Assembly (NCBI RefSeq): GCF_007830495.1
Contig: NZ_VLKW01000017.1
Span: forward strand, 1-64,000
From: Pseudoduganella flava
Lineage (GTDB): Bacteria; Pseudomonadota; Gammaproteobacteria; Burkholderiales; Burkholderiaceae_D
DNA length: 64,000 bases
Direction of reading: 5' to 3'
Positions 1 through 8,033 of this stretch are shown one piece after another. The position numbers were made by a program, and so were the translations under genes. Position 1 is the first letter of the stretch. Each line of letters begins with the position of its first letter. The notes below the pieces were generated by a model, which did no database searches, was not told the DNA's origin, and was given only the letters and a program-made list of their open reading frames with translations.

Positions 1-100
1 GGGCCAGCCCTGGGTGCTTGCGCAGATGGGACAGTTTTTTCGCGAGGCATGCCTCGCGCCGGCCGAACGGGCTGGCCTTGCAAGGCCAGCCCTGGGACTG
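1..100. repeat. Palindromic repeat cluster at left edge
   Basis: The first 100 bases hold no credible gene. They carry two direct copies of GGCCAGCCCTGGG (2-14 and 84-96), a palindrome GCGAGGCATGCCTCGC (41-56) and a perfect 24-base palindrome at 69-92 centred on TTGCAA. The arms resemble the GCTGGCCTGCAGGCCAGC hairpin inside the long R1 repeat at 4155-4252, so this looks like the end of a related dispersed element. It lies beyond the 3' end of narL and may continue past the window edge. Confidence 0.5.
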
Positions 101-173
101 AGCTTCAGGGGTCCGGGACGGGCGACTTTTGTTAGCAGGCCGACCCGTGTCCTTGAACCCAAGTGCAACCCCT

Positions 174-200
174 GGGGTCAGACCCGGCGGGTCTGACCCC
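174..200. repeat. R1 dispersed palindrome, copy 1
   Basis: The core reads GGGGTCAGACCC, a GGC centre, then GGGTCTGACCCC, a near-perfect inverted repeat. Outer flanks (CCCAAGTGCAA upstream, TTTGCCTTG downstream) add imperfect outer arms as at the other R1 copies. It sits about 60 bases past the narL stop and lacks a T-tract. Confidence 0.8.
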
Positions 201-258
201 GGCATTTGCCTTGTGGTTTGTGTTCAGCGCCGCCAGGCCCCAAGATGCAAAACTGACC

Positions 259-924
259 CTACCTCGCCTGCGCATGCCGATGCTCCACCGCAAACACGGC
301 AGCCTGCACACGGCTCGACAAATTCAATTTCTTCAACACGTTCTGCACGTGAATCTTCACAGTGCTCTCGGACAGGTCCAGCGCGCGGGCGATCATCTTG
401 TTGCTTTCGCCACGCGCGAGGAAGTCGAGGATCTCCTTTTCGCGCGGGGTCAGGCGGTCCAGTTCGGACGCCGGTTCCTGCGTGCGCGTGCCCGCTTGCA
501 GCTGGGCGACCAGCTTGCCCGTCATCGCTTCGGCGACCACCGTTTCGCCGGCCGCGGCGCGGCGCACGGCGCGCGTCAGGTAGTCCGTGTCGATGTTCTT
601 CAGCAGGTAGCCGGAGGCGCCGGCCTTCAGCGCGGCCGACAGGTCCAGCGCGTCTTCGGACACGGTCAGCATCACCACCGCGCTGTCCGGGCAGTCCTGC
701 AGCAGCAGCTGCAGCGTCTCGAGGCCGGACATGCCGGGCATGTTCAGGTCCAGCAGCACGACCTGGGGTTTCAGCTGCTTGGCGCGCTTGATGCCTTCGA
801 CACCGTCGGCTGCTTCGCCGACGACGTCGAAATCGGGGTTACGCTGCAACAGCGAGCGGATGCCGCTGCGGAACAGCGTGTGGTCGTCGATCAGCAGTAC
901 GCTGATCGGTCGGTTGTCGGTCAT
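259..924 (-). CDS. narL: NarL-type nitrate response regulator
   Basis: This 221-residue LuxR-class response regulator should take phosphate from NarX and bind nitrate-responsive promoters. The N-terminal receiver starts with VLLIDDH and carries the phospho-acceptor Asp in VVLLDLNMPGMSGL. The C-terminal helix-turn-helix (about 155-215) has the family signature LTPREKEILDFLARG and the recognition helix SESTVKIHVQNVLKKL. Length matches NarL (about 216). It starts 16 bases after the narX stop and should be co-transcribed with it. Being paired with a P-box NarX in a nar cluster makes NarL much more likely than another LuxR-type regulator. Confidence 0.93.
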   Translation of the reverse strand: MTDNRPISVLLIDDHTLFRSGIRSLLQRNPDFDVVGEAADGVEGIKRAKQLKPQVVLLDLNMPGMSGLETLQLLLQDCPDSAVVMLTVSEDALDLSAALKAGASGYLLKNIDTDYLTRAVRRAAAGETVVAEAMTGKLVAQLQAGTRTQEPASELDRLTPREKEILDFLARGESNKMIARALDLSESTVKIHVQNVLKKLNLSSRVQAAVFAVEHRHAQAR

Positions 925-940
925 GTGGTTCTCCTTGTTC

Positions 941-2881
941 TCAGGCCGCCCGGCGCTGGGCGCGCGCCAGGTGCAGCGATACGGTCGCGCCGGCGCCCGG
1001 TGCCGAGCGCACGTCGAGCGTCGCGCCGATCCGCTGGGCGCGCTCGCGCATGATGTGGACGCCCACGTGGGTCTCGCCCTTGCCTGCCAGTTCCGCCGGG
1101 TCGAAACCGGCGCCGTCGTCAGTGACGGCCAGCGTGAAGTCTTCGCGGTCGCGCAGCACCACCTCGACCTTGTTGGCGCTGGCGTGCTTGCGCACGTTCG
1201 ACAGCGCTTCCTGCACGATGAACAGCAGTTGCAGCTGCTGCTCGCGGGGGAACGGTGCGCCGTCCGGGTCGGCGTCCAGCACCGCTTCGATGCCCGTCTG
1301 GCGCTCGAACTTGTTGAGCGCCGACTGCAGCGCGTGCACCAGGCTTTCCTCGGCCAGCCGGGTGCGGAAATTCAGCAGCAGCTCGCGCACGTCCTCGTAG
1401 CTTTCCTGCACGCCGGCGCGCAACTGCGGCACGATCGCGTCGACGTCGCCATACTGCTGGTGACGTACCGAATCCTCCAGCATCTGCACCTGCAGGTTCA
1501 GGAAGTTCAGGCCTTGCGCGATGCTGTCGTGCAGGCCCTGGGCCACCAGGTTGCGCTCTTCCGAGATCGCCATCTCGCGTTCGCGCGCGCCCAGGCGCAG
1601 GTTCTCGATCGCGGTGCCCAGCAGCTGACCCAAGGTCTGCAGCAGCGCCTCGTCCGCCGCCGACAGCGCGCGGACCCGCTTGAAGTGCAGGTTGAACATG
1701 CCCAGGTGCTGGCGATGCGCGTAGATGTGGAACACGGAGACCGTCGAGAAGCCCTCGCGGTGGCACTGCAGCTGCATGGCGGGATCGATGCGGCGCATGT
1801 CGTGCACCACGGCGATCTTCTTCTCGACGGCCTCGCCGCACAGGCAATCGCCGACTTTCATGCAGCGCTCGTCCTCGACCAGCTCCGCCGGCAGCCCTTG
1901 CTGCACCAGCATGTGCAGATTGCCCTTGGCCGGGTCGAGCACGCGCACGGAACCGCCGTCGGCGCCGAAATACTCGGTGATCCGCTGCAGGAAGCCTTCG
2001 CACATGGCTTCCGCCTGTTGCGGTTTTTGCAGGAACGCGGCGCTGTCGTACAGCAGCGCGAGCTCGCGGTTCTGCGCCTCCAGCGCGGCCGTCTTCATGC
2101 CGATCAGCTGCTCGAGGTTCGCATACACGCCCTGCAGCCGGTCCGCCATCTGGTTGAAGCCCTGCGCCAGCTGGCCGAATTCATCGTGCCGGTCTTCCTG
2201 CAGCCGCACTTCGAAGTCGCGCTCGCGCATCCGCTCCATGCCGGCCTGCAGCTCGGAGACGGGGGCGATGATCAGGTTGAACAGCAGGTAGACGATCGAC
2301 ACGGTGCCGCCGACGGCGAACGTCAGCAGCATCAGCTGCGAGCCGCGCAGCCAGAACGTGCGATTTTCGCTGTCGTGTTCGATCGCTTGGACCAGGCCGG
2401 ACACGTCGCGCACGAACGTGTCGGCCTGTTGCTGGAATGCCCACACCTCGGCCGGTGCCACCGCCTGCTGCGCCAGCAGCGTCGCGGCGCGCGGCCGCAA
2501 TTCGTTCTGCCAGCGGTCCGCCAGCCTGCCGAAGCCGCCGCGGATCACGCTGGAAGGCGGCAGGAACAGGGGCCGCTGCGGATCGCCGTGGCGCAGCTGC
2601 TCGAGCGTGCCGTCGACGACGGCCAGCTGGCGCATGCCTTCGGAGCGGGCCGCGTCGCGCCGCTCCGCATCCGTCATGCCGGCCAGCGTGACGCTGAGCC
2701 GGTAGGTATTCATCCGCAGGCTGCCGGTCACGTTGATCGCGGCGCCGCTGCCCTCCAGCTGCCACGACAGGTACAGCGTGGCGCCGATGACGGACAGCGC
2801 GACGGCCAGAAAGCCGAACAGGCTGCCGACCACCTTCGTCGACAGCCGGCTCCACGCGGCATGGGGCGATGCGCGCAGCAT
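941..2881 (-). CDS. narX: NarX-type nitrate/nitrite sensor histidine kinase
   Basis: This 646-residue membrane histidine kinase senses periplasmic nitrate and phosphorylates NarL. A first membrane segment (about 17-40) is followed by the P-box NVTGSLRMNTYRL (about 51-62), which in NarX binds nitrate. A second membrane segment follows the periplasmic helices, then a HAMP linker, a GAF-like region with DCLCGE cysteines, and a HisKA_3 dimerisation domain with His451 in LHDSIAQ. The HATPase domain has VTDDGAGFD. The ATG at 2881 is chosen because a GAGGGG ribosome site precedes it and the membrane segment follows soon after; an in-frame start at 2968 is possible. The start codon lies one base after the stop of a 23-codon ORF (2883-2954), suggesting translational coupling. 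Confidence 0.92.
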   Translation of the reverse strand: MLRASPHAAWSRLSTKVVGSLFGFLAVALSVIGATLYLSWQLEGSGAAINVTGSLRMNTYRLSVTLAGMTDAERRDAARSEGMRQLAVVDGTLEQLRHGDPQRPLFLPPSSVIRGGFGRLADRWQNELRPRAATLLAQQAVAPAEVWAFQQQADTFVRDVSGLVQAIEHDSENRTFWLRGSQLMLLTFAVGGTVSIVYLLFNLIIAPVSELQAGMERMRERDFEVRLQEDRHDEFGQLAQGFNQMADRLQGVYANLEQLIGMKTAALEAQNRELALLYDSAAFLQKPQQAEAMCEGFLQRITEYFGADGGSVRVLDPAKGNLHMLVQQGLPAELVEDERCMKVGDCLCGEAVEKKIAVVHDMRRIDPAMQLQCHREGFSTVSVFHIYAHRQHLGMFNLHFKRVRALSAADEALLQTLGQLLGTAIENLRLGAREREMAISEERNLVAQGLHDSIAQGLNFLNLQVQMLEDSVRHQQYGDVDAIVPQLRAGVQESYEDVRELLLNFRTRLAEESLVHALQSALNKFERQTGIEAVLDADPDGAPFPREQQLQLLFIVQEALSNVRKHASANKVEVVLRDREDFTLAVTDDGAGFDPAELAGKGETHVGVHIMRERAQRIGATLDVRSAPGAGATVSLHLARAQRRAA

Positions 2882-2882
2882 G

Positions 2883-2954
2883 TCAGCCCCCCTCGCGTTC
2901 GGGCGGGGTTGCGTGCGGGCTTGCCGATTCAGCCATGCTGTTGCGTTGTTCCAT
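2883..2954 (-). CDS. Possible 23-residue leader peptide upstream of narX
   Basis: A 23-codon ORF begins at an ATG preceded by GAGAGG six bases away, a good ribosome site, and ends in TGA one base before the narX ATG (TGACATG). The peptide begins MEQRNSMAES and has no membrane segment or known motif. The arrangement suggests that ribosomes ending here re-initiate on narX. Whether the peptide has its own function is unknown; no pause motif or codon run is evident. Confidence 0.45.
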   Translation of the reverse strand: MEQRNSMAESASPHATPPEREGG

Positions 2955-3028
2955 GTTTGTCCTCTCATCGGGGGAAGTATACCGCCCTGCTTGCCGCTCG
3001 CGCTCATTTACCTGTCCCTGACCCCATC

Positions 3029-4003
3029 TCAGCCGCCCGTCTGTGACATGAATCGGACGATTTTCTCCGGCTGCCGCGTGAAATCGTGCTCGCGCGGCTT
3101 CAACTCGATCGCCGCGCGGATCGCCCGCTCCAGCTCCACATCGTCCGCGCCGCCACGCAGCAGCGGGCGCAGTTCGAACTTTTCTTCCTGGCCGAGGCAC
3201 AGGTACAGCGTGCCGTCGACGGACATCCGCACGCGGTTGCACGTGGCGCAGAAGTGCTGCGACATCGGCGTGATAAAGCCGACGCTCGCGCCGCCATCCG
3301 CCGTGCTGTAATAGCGCGCCGGCCCGCCGCCCAGCTCGCGCGCCTGCGGCACGAGGCCGAAGCGCTGTACGAGCCGGTCGCGCACGGGGCCCAGGTCGAG
3401 CCATTCGGTGGCGCGGCCCGTATCGCCCATCGGCATCGCCTCGATCAACCGCAGCAGGAAGCCGCGCGCGATGCAGAACGCGGCCATCTCCTCGATCTCA
3501 TGCTCGTTCACACCGCGCATCGCGACCATATTGATCTTGATGGGCGCCAGCCCTTCGGCGCGCGCCGCCTCCAGTCCCGCCAGGATCGCCGGCAGGCAGT
3601 CGCGCCCCGTGATGCCTTTCATGCAAGAGCGGTCCAGCGAATCGAGGCTGACGTTGATCCGGCTGATCCCCGCCGCCTTCAACGCGGCCGCATGGCGCGC
3701 CAGCCGCGTGCCGTTGGTCGACAGCGACAGGTCGCGCAGGCCGGGCAACGCCGCCAGCCGCGCCGCCAGCTCCGGCAGGTGACCGCGCGTCAGCGGCTCG
3801 CCGCCCGTCAGGCGCACGCGGCGCGTGCCCATGCGCGTGAACGCGCGCACGACGCGAACGATCTCGTCTTGCGTGAGCCAGTGCGGCGGCTCCTCGAACC
3901 CCTTGAAATCTTGCGGCAGGCAATACGTGCAGCGCAGGTCGCAACGGTCGGTGACCGAGACGCGCAGGTAATCGATGGTACGGCCGAAGCGGTCGGTCAG
4001 CAT
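3029..4003 (-). CDS. moaA: GTP 3',8-cyclase MoaA (molybdenum cofactor biosynthesis)
   Basis: This 324-residue radical-SAM enzyme converts GTP to 3',8-cyclo-GTP, the first step of molybdopterin synthesis, and so supplies the cofactor needed by NarG. The N-terminal cluster is Cys21-x3-Cys25-x2-Cys28 in CDLRCTYC, followed by the SAM motif TGGEPL. The C-terminal cluster is in CATCNRVRMSVDGTLYLC. The protein ends in GG, the tail required in MoaA for cyclisation. The gene follows narGHJI and the isomerase, as moaA1 does in Pseudomonas, and is probably a respiration-dedicated paralogue. Confidence 0.95.
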   Translation of the reverse strand: MLTDRFGRTIDYLRVSVTDRCDLRCTYCLPQDFKGFEEPPHWLTQDEIVRVVRAFTRMGTRRVRLTGGEPLTRGHLPELAARLAALPGLRDLSLSTNGTRLARHAAALKAAGISRINVSLDSLDRSCMKGITGRDCLPAILAGLEAARAEGLAPIKINMVAMRGVNEHEIEEMAAFCIARGFLLRLIEAMPMGDTGRATEWLDLGPVRDRLVQRFGLVPQARELGGGPARYYSTADGGASVGFITPMSQHFCATCNRVRMSVDGTLYLCLGQEEKFELRPLLRGGADDVELERAIRAAIELKPREHDFTRQPEKIVRFMSQTGG

Positions 4004-4154
4004 CGGCGGCTCCTTTGGTGTGTTGGAAGGATTGTAACGGGGTGGTGCGGGCCTGTTGATGGGCCGTTTGGGGAGGAGAAGTAGTGCTTTGTGACTAGCC
4101 GGGCGGATAAGTTTGCGAGTCAGAACGCCGGAAGAAACCCAGAGGCCAAACCCT

Positions 4155-4252
4155 GGGGTCAGGGAGGAGCGCTGGCCTGCAGGCCAGCGCCGCTACGCAG
4201 GCGGAGAGCTGTGCTCTCCGAAACCCCTGCTTCGCCCCGCCGGGTCTGACCC
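4155..4252. repeat. R1 repeat, long composite form A
   Basis: The R1 left arm (GGGGTCAG) and right arm (GCCGGGTCTGACCC) are separated by about 75 bases. The insert carries GGAGGAGC, the hairpin GCTGGCCTGCAGGCCAGC, and a second hairpin around GGAGAGC/GCTCTCC. The same architecture recurs at 32813-32908. It lies between the isomerase stop (4258) and the moaA start (4003), so it would be transcribed within the nar message. Confidence 0.8.
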
Positions 4253-4257
4253 TGGCC

Positions 4258-5010
4258 TCACTGCACCAACGGACTCTCCGCCCCCTCCAGCTCCACCCCC
4301 TCGATCTTCGCGCGGCCCACCAGCACGTGCAGGTACTGGTGCAGCGCGCGCTGCCACGATTCGCGGCGCAGCGTGTCGGCCACCTGCTCACGCACCGAGT
4401 CGAACGGCAGCAAGGTGCCTTCCAGCCGGCGCTGCACTTGCACGATGTGCAGGCCGAAGCGGGTCTCCACCAGGCGGCCGGCCAGCTCGCCGGCGGCGAG
4501 GCGGAACAGCACGGCGTCGAATTCCGGCACGCAGTCGCCCCGCTTTAATTGACCGAGGCTGCCACCGACGGCGCCGGACGGGCAGTTCGAGTAGCGCTTC
4601 GCCAGTTCCTCGAAACGCTCGGGGCGGTGGCGCAGTTCCTCGAGGATCAACGTGGCGGTCTCGCGCAGCAGTTCCAGCGGCGCCTCGGGCGTCACCTGGA
4701 ACAGGATGTGGCGCGCTTCGACCAGCTCGCCGCGCGTGAACGCGGCCTTGTGCGCGTCGTAGTAGCGGCGGCATGCCAGGTCGTCCACTTCCGGCACCTG
4801 CACTTCGCAGGCGAACAGCGTCTCGATGCGCTCGTCGTCGGAAGCGTCGCCCGACACGATGCCGAGGCGGTCGGCTTCGTCCAGCAATACGCGGCGCAGC
4901 ACCACCTCGTGGACAGCCTGCTTCAGCGGATTGGCGGCATTGGCGTGGTGTGCCATCTCCGCCGCGATTTCGGCGTCCGTGACGTCGATGCCATTGACTG
5001 CGATACCCAT
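4258..5010 (-). CDS. PpiC/parvulin-type peptidyl-prolyl isomerase
   Basis: This 250-residue protein has a parvulin rotamase domain at about 95-190: EARHILFQV, then FEELAKRYSNCPSGAVGGSLGQLKRGDCVPEF and ETRFGLHIVQV. An N-terminal chaperone-like helical region resembles NifM/SurA-class proteins. No signal peptide is visible, so it is probably cytoplasmic. It lies directly downstream of narI and upstream of moaA, like the isomerase of the Pseudomonas nar operon, and probably helps fold or mature nitrate reductase. The start at 5010 is preceded by GGAG and removes a long non-homologous upstream extension. Confidence 0.9.
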   Translation of the reverse strand: MGIAVNGIDVTDAEIAAEMAHHANAANPLKQAVHEVVLRRVLLDEADRLGIVSGDASDDERIETLFACEVQVPEVDDLACRRYYDAHKAAFTRGELVEARHILFQVTPEAPLELLRETATLILEELRHRPERFEELAKRYSNCPSGAVGGSLGQLKRGDCVPEFDAVLFRLAAGELAGRLVETRFGLHIVQVQRRLEGTLLPFDSVREQVADTLRRESWQRALHQYLHVLVGRAKIEGVELEGAESPLVQ

Positions 5011-5038
5011 GATGTACTCCAGATTCGATTCAAACGAT

Positions 5039-5068
5039 GCCCCGGCACTGCCCAACGGGCGCCGGGGC
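5039..5068. terminator. Hairpin between narI and the isomerase gene
   Basis: An 8-base stem GCCCCGGC/GCCGGGGC encloses a 14-base loop. On the plus strand it is followed by TTTT; on the minus strand, the direction of nar transcription, no T-run follows. It could be an mRNA-stabilising or attenuating stem after narI rather than a true terminator. Confidence 0.35.
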
Positions 5069-5075
5069 TTTTCGG

Positions 5076-5759
5076 TCAGCGGCTGCGCACCAGCTGGAAC
5101 GCGCGGCCCAGGTAACCGACGGCGCCGAAGCCGCTCCACACGTGCACCAGGCGGGTGAACGGGAAGATGATGAACAGCGACATGCCCATGAACAGGTGCA
5201 GCTTGAACACCAGCGGCGCGTCGATGATCAGCGCGGCGGCATCGGCGCGGAACGTCACGATGTGCTGGGCCCAGCCCATCAGCAGCACCATCATGTGGCC
5301 GTCCATGTGGCCGGCCGACACGAAGATCGAGCACAGGCCGAGCAGCAGGGTCGCGAGGATCCACAGCAGCACGATCTTGTCCTTGAACGTCGTCACGTGG
5401 CGCAGGCGGTCGCTCTGGAAGCGGCGCGCCAGCAGCAGCACGAGGCCGATCAGCGCCAGGGTGCCCATCACGCCGCCGGCCACCATCGCGAACAGCTGCT
5501 TGGCGCCGTGCGGCACGCCCAGCGCATCCCACACGGCCACGGGCGTCAGCAGGCCCACGGCATGGCCGAAGAACAGGCCCAGCACGCCGACGTGGAACAG
5601 CGGGCTGGCCAGCCGCAGCGCGCCGCGATGCAGCACCTGGCTGGACTCGGAGCGCCAGCTGTACTGCTCACGGTCGAACCGCACCAGGCTCCCCAGCAGG
5701 AAGATCGCCAGCGCGATATACGGGTAGATCCCGAATACGAATTGATGGATGTAGTTCAT
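5076..5759 (-). CDS. narI: Respiratory nitrate reductase gamma subunit (cytochrome b)
   Basis: This 227-residue membrane subunit carries haem b and passes electrons from quinol to NarH. Five membrane helices can be traced from YIALAIFLLGSLVRF onward. Candidate haem-ligand histidines are in LFHVGVLGLFFGHAVG near the second helix, and near the C-terminus in LHLFMGMSLFIIFPFTRLVHVW. The start MNYIHQFVFG at 5759 is preceded by AGGAGGC, and the length equals the NarI norm (about 225). It lies 10 bases after narJ. Confidence 0.96.
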   Translation of the reverse strand: MNYIHQFVFGIYPYIALAIFLLGSLVRFDREQYSWRSESSQVLHRGALRLASPLFHVGVLGLFFGHAVGLLTPVAVWDALGVPHGAKQLFAMVAGGVMGTLALIGLVLLLARRFQSDRLRHVTTFKDKIVLLWILATLLLGLCSIFVSAGHMDGHMMVLLMGWAQHIVTFRADAAALIIDAPLVFKLHLFMGMSLFIIFPFTRLVHVWSGFGAVGYLGRAFQLVRSR

Positions 5760-5769
5760 ATTGCCTCCT

Positions 5770-6441
5770 TCATGCTTGCGGCGCGGTGGCTTGCACCGCG
5801 GCCGGCTTCTTCGGATAGAAGTTGATCGGCTGGACGCCACCCGGCAGTGCGGTCTGCAGCAGCGGCTCGACGCCATCGGCACCCGGGCCGAACGTTTCCA
5901 GTGCCTCGTCCATGTCGCGGATCGGCGGTTCGGTCAGCGGCGACGCCTCGACGGGGCTGGCATCGACCAGCAGCGTGAACAGCACGCCGTACGGGCTGTT
6001 CGAGCTGCACAGTTTGCGGCCCACGTGGGCCAGCACGTCGACGGCTTCGCCCAGCATCCGCTCGGCGTCGTCGGCCGGCAGCTGGCCGAGGAACTCCAGG
6101 AACAGCGGCACGTAGTCGGGCAGCTCGTCGCCGCTCATCTCCAGGCCGTGCTTGCGGTACTCCTCGATCAGGTCGACCATCGCCTGGCCGCGGTCGCGCG
6201 ATTCGCCGTGCACGTGTTCGAACAGGTGCAGCGAGTGCGACGGGTTGCGGTCGAACGTGGCGACGTATTCCTGCTGCAGCTCGATCAGCGGCGTCGTGCC
6301 GAGATACGCAAGCAGCGGCTGCAGGCGCTCGCGCCACGCCGGGCGTTCTTCGAGCACGGCTTCCAGCTCGCGCAGGTCGGCGATCAGCTCCTCGTCCGGG
6401 TACTGCAGCAGCAGCGACAGCACTTGATATTGTTGGTTCAT
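5770..6441 (-). CDS. narJ: Nitrate reductase molybdenum cofactor assembly chaperone
   Basis: This 223-residue cytoplasmic NarJ/TorD-family chaperone binds apo-NarG and holds it until the molybdenum cofactor is inserted. Family features are LLQYPDEEL near the N-terminus, the HVHGESRDRGQAM block around residue 80, and PDYVPLFLEFL. The start at 6441 is used because the upstream extension overlaps narH and is arginine-rich shadow sequence; AAGGAGCAGGCC precedes it. It sits within narGHJI in the standard order. Confidence 0.96.
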   Translation of the reverse strand: MNQQYQVLSLLLQYPDEELIADLRELEAVLEERPAWRERLQPLLAYLGTTPLIELQQEYVATFDRNPSHSLHLFEHVHGESRDRGQAMVDLIEEYRKHGLEMSGDELPDYVPLFLEFLGQLPADDAERMLGEAVDVLAHVGRKLCSSNSPYGVLFTLLVDASPVEASPLTEPPIRDMDEALETFGPGADGVEPLLQTALPGGVQPINFYPKKPAAVQATAPQA

Positions 6442-6451
6442 GGCCTGCTCC

Positions 6452-8008
6452 TTACGCCGATTCCGGCTCTTTCTTCTTGCGCGACTTCGGCATCGACATG
6501 AAGATCGTCGAACCCTGCTTCTTCTTGCCGAACAGGCTCGCATCGGACACACCGTCCGAACAGCCATTGCCGAAACTGAAGCCGCAGCTGCCCTTCTCGT
6601 TGAAGCTGTCCTCCACCATCTCCTTGTGGCTGGACGGGATCACGAAGCGGTCCTCGTAATTCGCGATGGCCATGATGTGGTACATGTCCTCGACGGTGGC
6701 CTTGTCGAGACCAACTTGACGTAAAGGCTCCAGGTTCTCGACACCTTCGACGCTCTTGCCGCGCATGTAGGCACGCATCGCCAGCATCCGGTCCAGCGCC
6801 TTGATCACCGGTACCTGGTCGCCCGCCGTCAGCAGATTCGCGAGGTATTGCACGGGGATGCGCAGGCTGGACGTATCCGGCAGCACGCCGTTGGTACCCA
6901 GCTTGCCCGATTCGGCCGCGGCCTGGATCGGCGACAGCGGCGGGATGTACCACACCATCGGCAGCGTGCGGTATTCCGGGTGCAGCGGGAACGCGATCTT
7001 CCACTCCATCGCCATCTTGTAAACCGGCGAACGGACGGCCGCTTCCAGCCACGCTTCCGGAATGCCCTGGCGGCGCGCTTCCTCGATCACCTTCGGATCG
7101 TGCGGGTCCAGGAACAAGTCCAGCTGCGACTGGTACAGGTCGCGCTCGTCGGCCACCGATGCCGCCGCTTCGATCTTGTCGGCGTCGTACAGCATCACGC
7201 CCAGGTAGCGGATGCGGCCCACGCAGGTTTCCGAGCACACGGTCGGCTGGCCCGCTTCGATGCGGGGGAAGCAGAACGTGCACTTCTCGGCTTTGCCGGA
7301 AGACCAGTTGTAGTAGATCTTCTTGTACGGGCAACCGGAGATGCACATGCGCCAGCCGCGGCACTTGTCCTGGTCGATCAGCACGATGCCGTCGTCCTCG
7401 CGCTTGTACACGGAGCCGGACGGGCACGATGCCACGCAGGCCGGGTTCAGGCAGTGCTCGCACAGGCGCGGCAGGTACATCATGAACGTGTTCTCGAACG
7501 TGCCGTACATCTCCTTCTGCATGTTGTCGAACAGCTTATCCTTGCTGCGCTGGGCGAACTCGCCACCCAGGTCATCCTCCCAGTTCGGGCCCCACTCGAT
7601 CTTGTCCATCTTCTTGCCGGTCAGGACGGAGACCGGGCGCGCCGTCGGCGGCGTCTGCGACAGCGGTGCGTTCTGCAGCCGCTCGTAGTCGTAGGTGAAC
7701 GGCTCGTAGTATTCGTCGATCTGCGGCAGGTTCGGGTTCGCGAAGATGTTCGCGAGGATTTTCAAACGGCTGCCCTGGCGCGGCTCGATCGTGCCCGCGT
7801 CGGTGCGGCGCCAGCCGCCGTTCCACTTGTCCTGGTTTTCCCATTCCTTCGGATAGCCGATGCCGGGCTTCGTTTCCACGTTGTTGAACCACGCGTATTC
7901 GACGCCATCACGGCTCGTCCACACGTTCTTGCAGGTGACGGAACAGGTGTGGCAGCCGATGCATTTGTCGAGGTTCAGCACCATGCCGATTTGTGCTCTG
8001 ATTTTCAT
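6452..8008 (-). CDS. narH: Respiratory nitrate reductase beta subunit
   Basis: This 518-residue iron-sulfur subunit wires NarI to NarG. Cysteine groups are CIGCHTCSVTC near residue 20, CEHCLNPACVASCP near 185, and CRGWRMCISGCPYKK with CTFC beyond it. The Trp in CRGWRMC replaces a cysteine, as in NarH proteins whose third cluster is 3Fe-4S. The length equals the family norm. The C-terminus ends in a lysine-rich stretch. An SD-led ATG at 8008 follows the narG stop by 25 bases. Confidence 0.97.
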   Translation of the reverse strand: MKIRAQIGMVLNLDKCIGCHTCSVTCKNVWTSRDGVEYAWFNNVETKPGIGYPKEWENQDKWNGGWRRTDAGTIEPRQGSRLKILANIFANPNLPQIDEYYEPFTYDYERLQNAPLSQTPPTARPVSVLTGKKMDKIEWGPNWEDDLGGEFAQRSKDKLFDNMQKEMYGTFENTFMMYLPRLCEHCLNPACVASCPSGSVYKREDDGIVLIDQDKCRGWRMCISGCPYKKIYYNWSSGKAEKCTFCFPRIEAGQPTVCSETCVGRIRYLGVMLYDADKIEAAASVADERDLYQSQLDLFLDPHDPKVIEEARRQGIPEAWLEAAVRSPVYKMAMEWKIAFPLHPEYRTLPMVWYIPPLSPIQAAAESGKLGTNGVLPDTSSLRIPVQYLANLLTAGDQVPVIKALDRMLAMRAYMRGKSVEGVENLEPLRQVGLDKATVEDMYHIMAIANYEDRFVIPSSHKEMVEDSFNEKGSCGFSFGNGCSDGVSDASLFGKKKQGSTIFMSMPKSRKKKEPESA

Positions 8009-8033
8009 GTTGTACTCCTTACCTTTCCGTCAC

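Noticed and set aside
14..196. 60-codon frame at the left edge
   Set aside because: It runs through palindromic repeats and has no ribosome site.
174..200. R1 palindromes as rho-independent terminators
   Set aside because: Stems are strong, but no T-run follows on either strand at most copies, and one copy lies inside an operon.
731..3046. Long plus-strand frame opposite narX
   Set aside because: It is antisense to a clear histidine kinase, of low-complexity composition, and reflects high GC. Equivalent antisense frames at 8997-11810, 20094-22622, 23347-25554, 42690-45476 and 52152-56018 were rejected for the same reason.
4258..5010. NifM (nitrogenase maturation) for the parvulin gene
   Set aside because: The N-terminal region is NifM-like, but no nif genes are present and the nar operon context is the established one.
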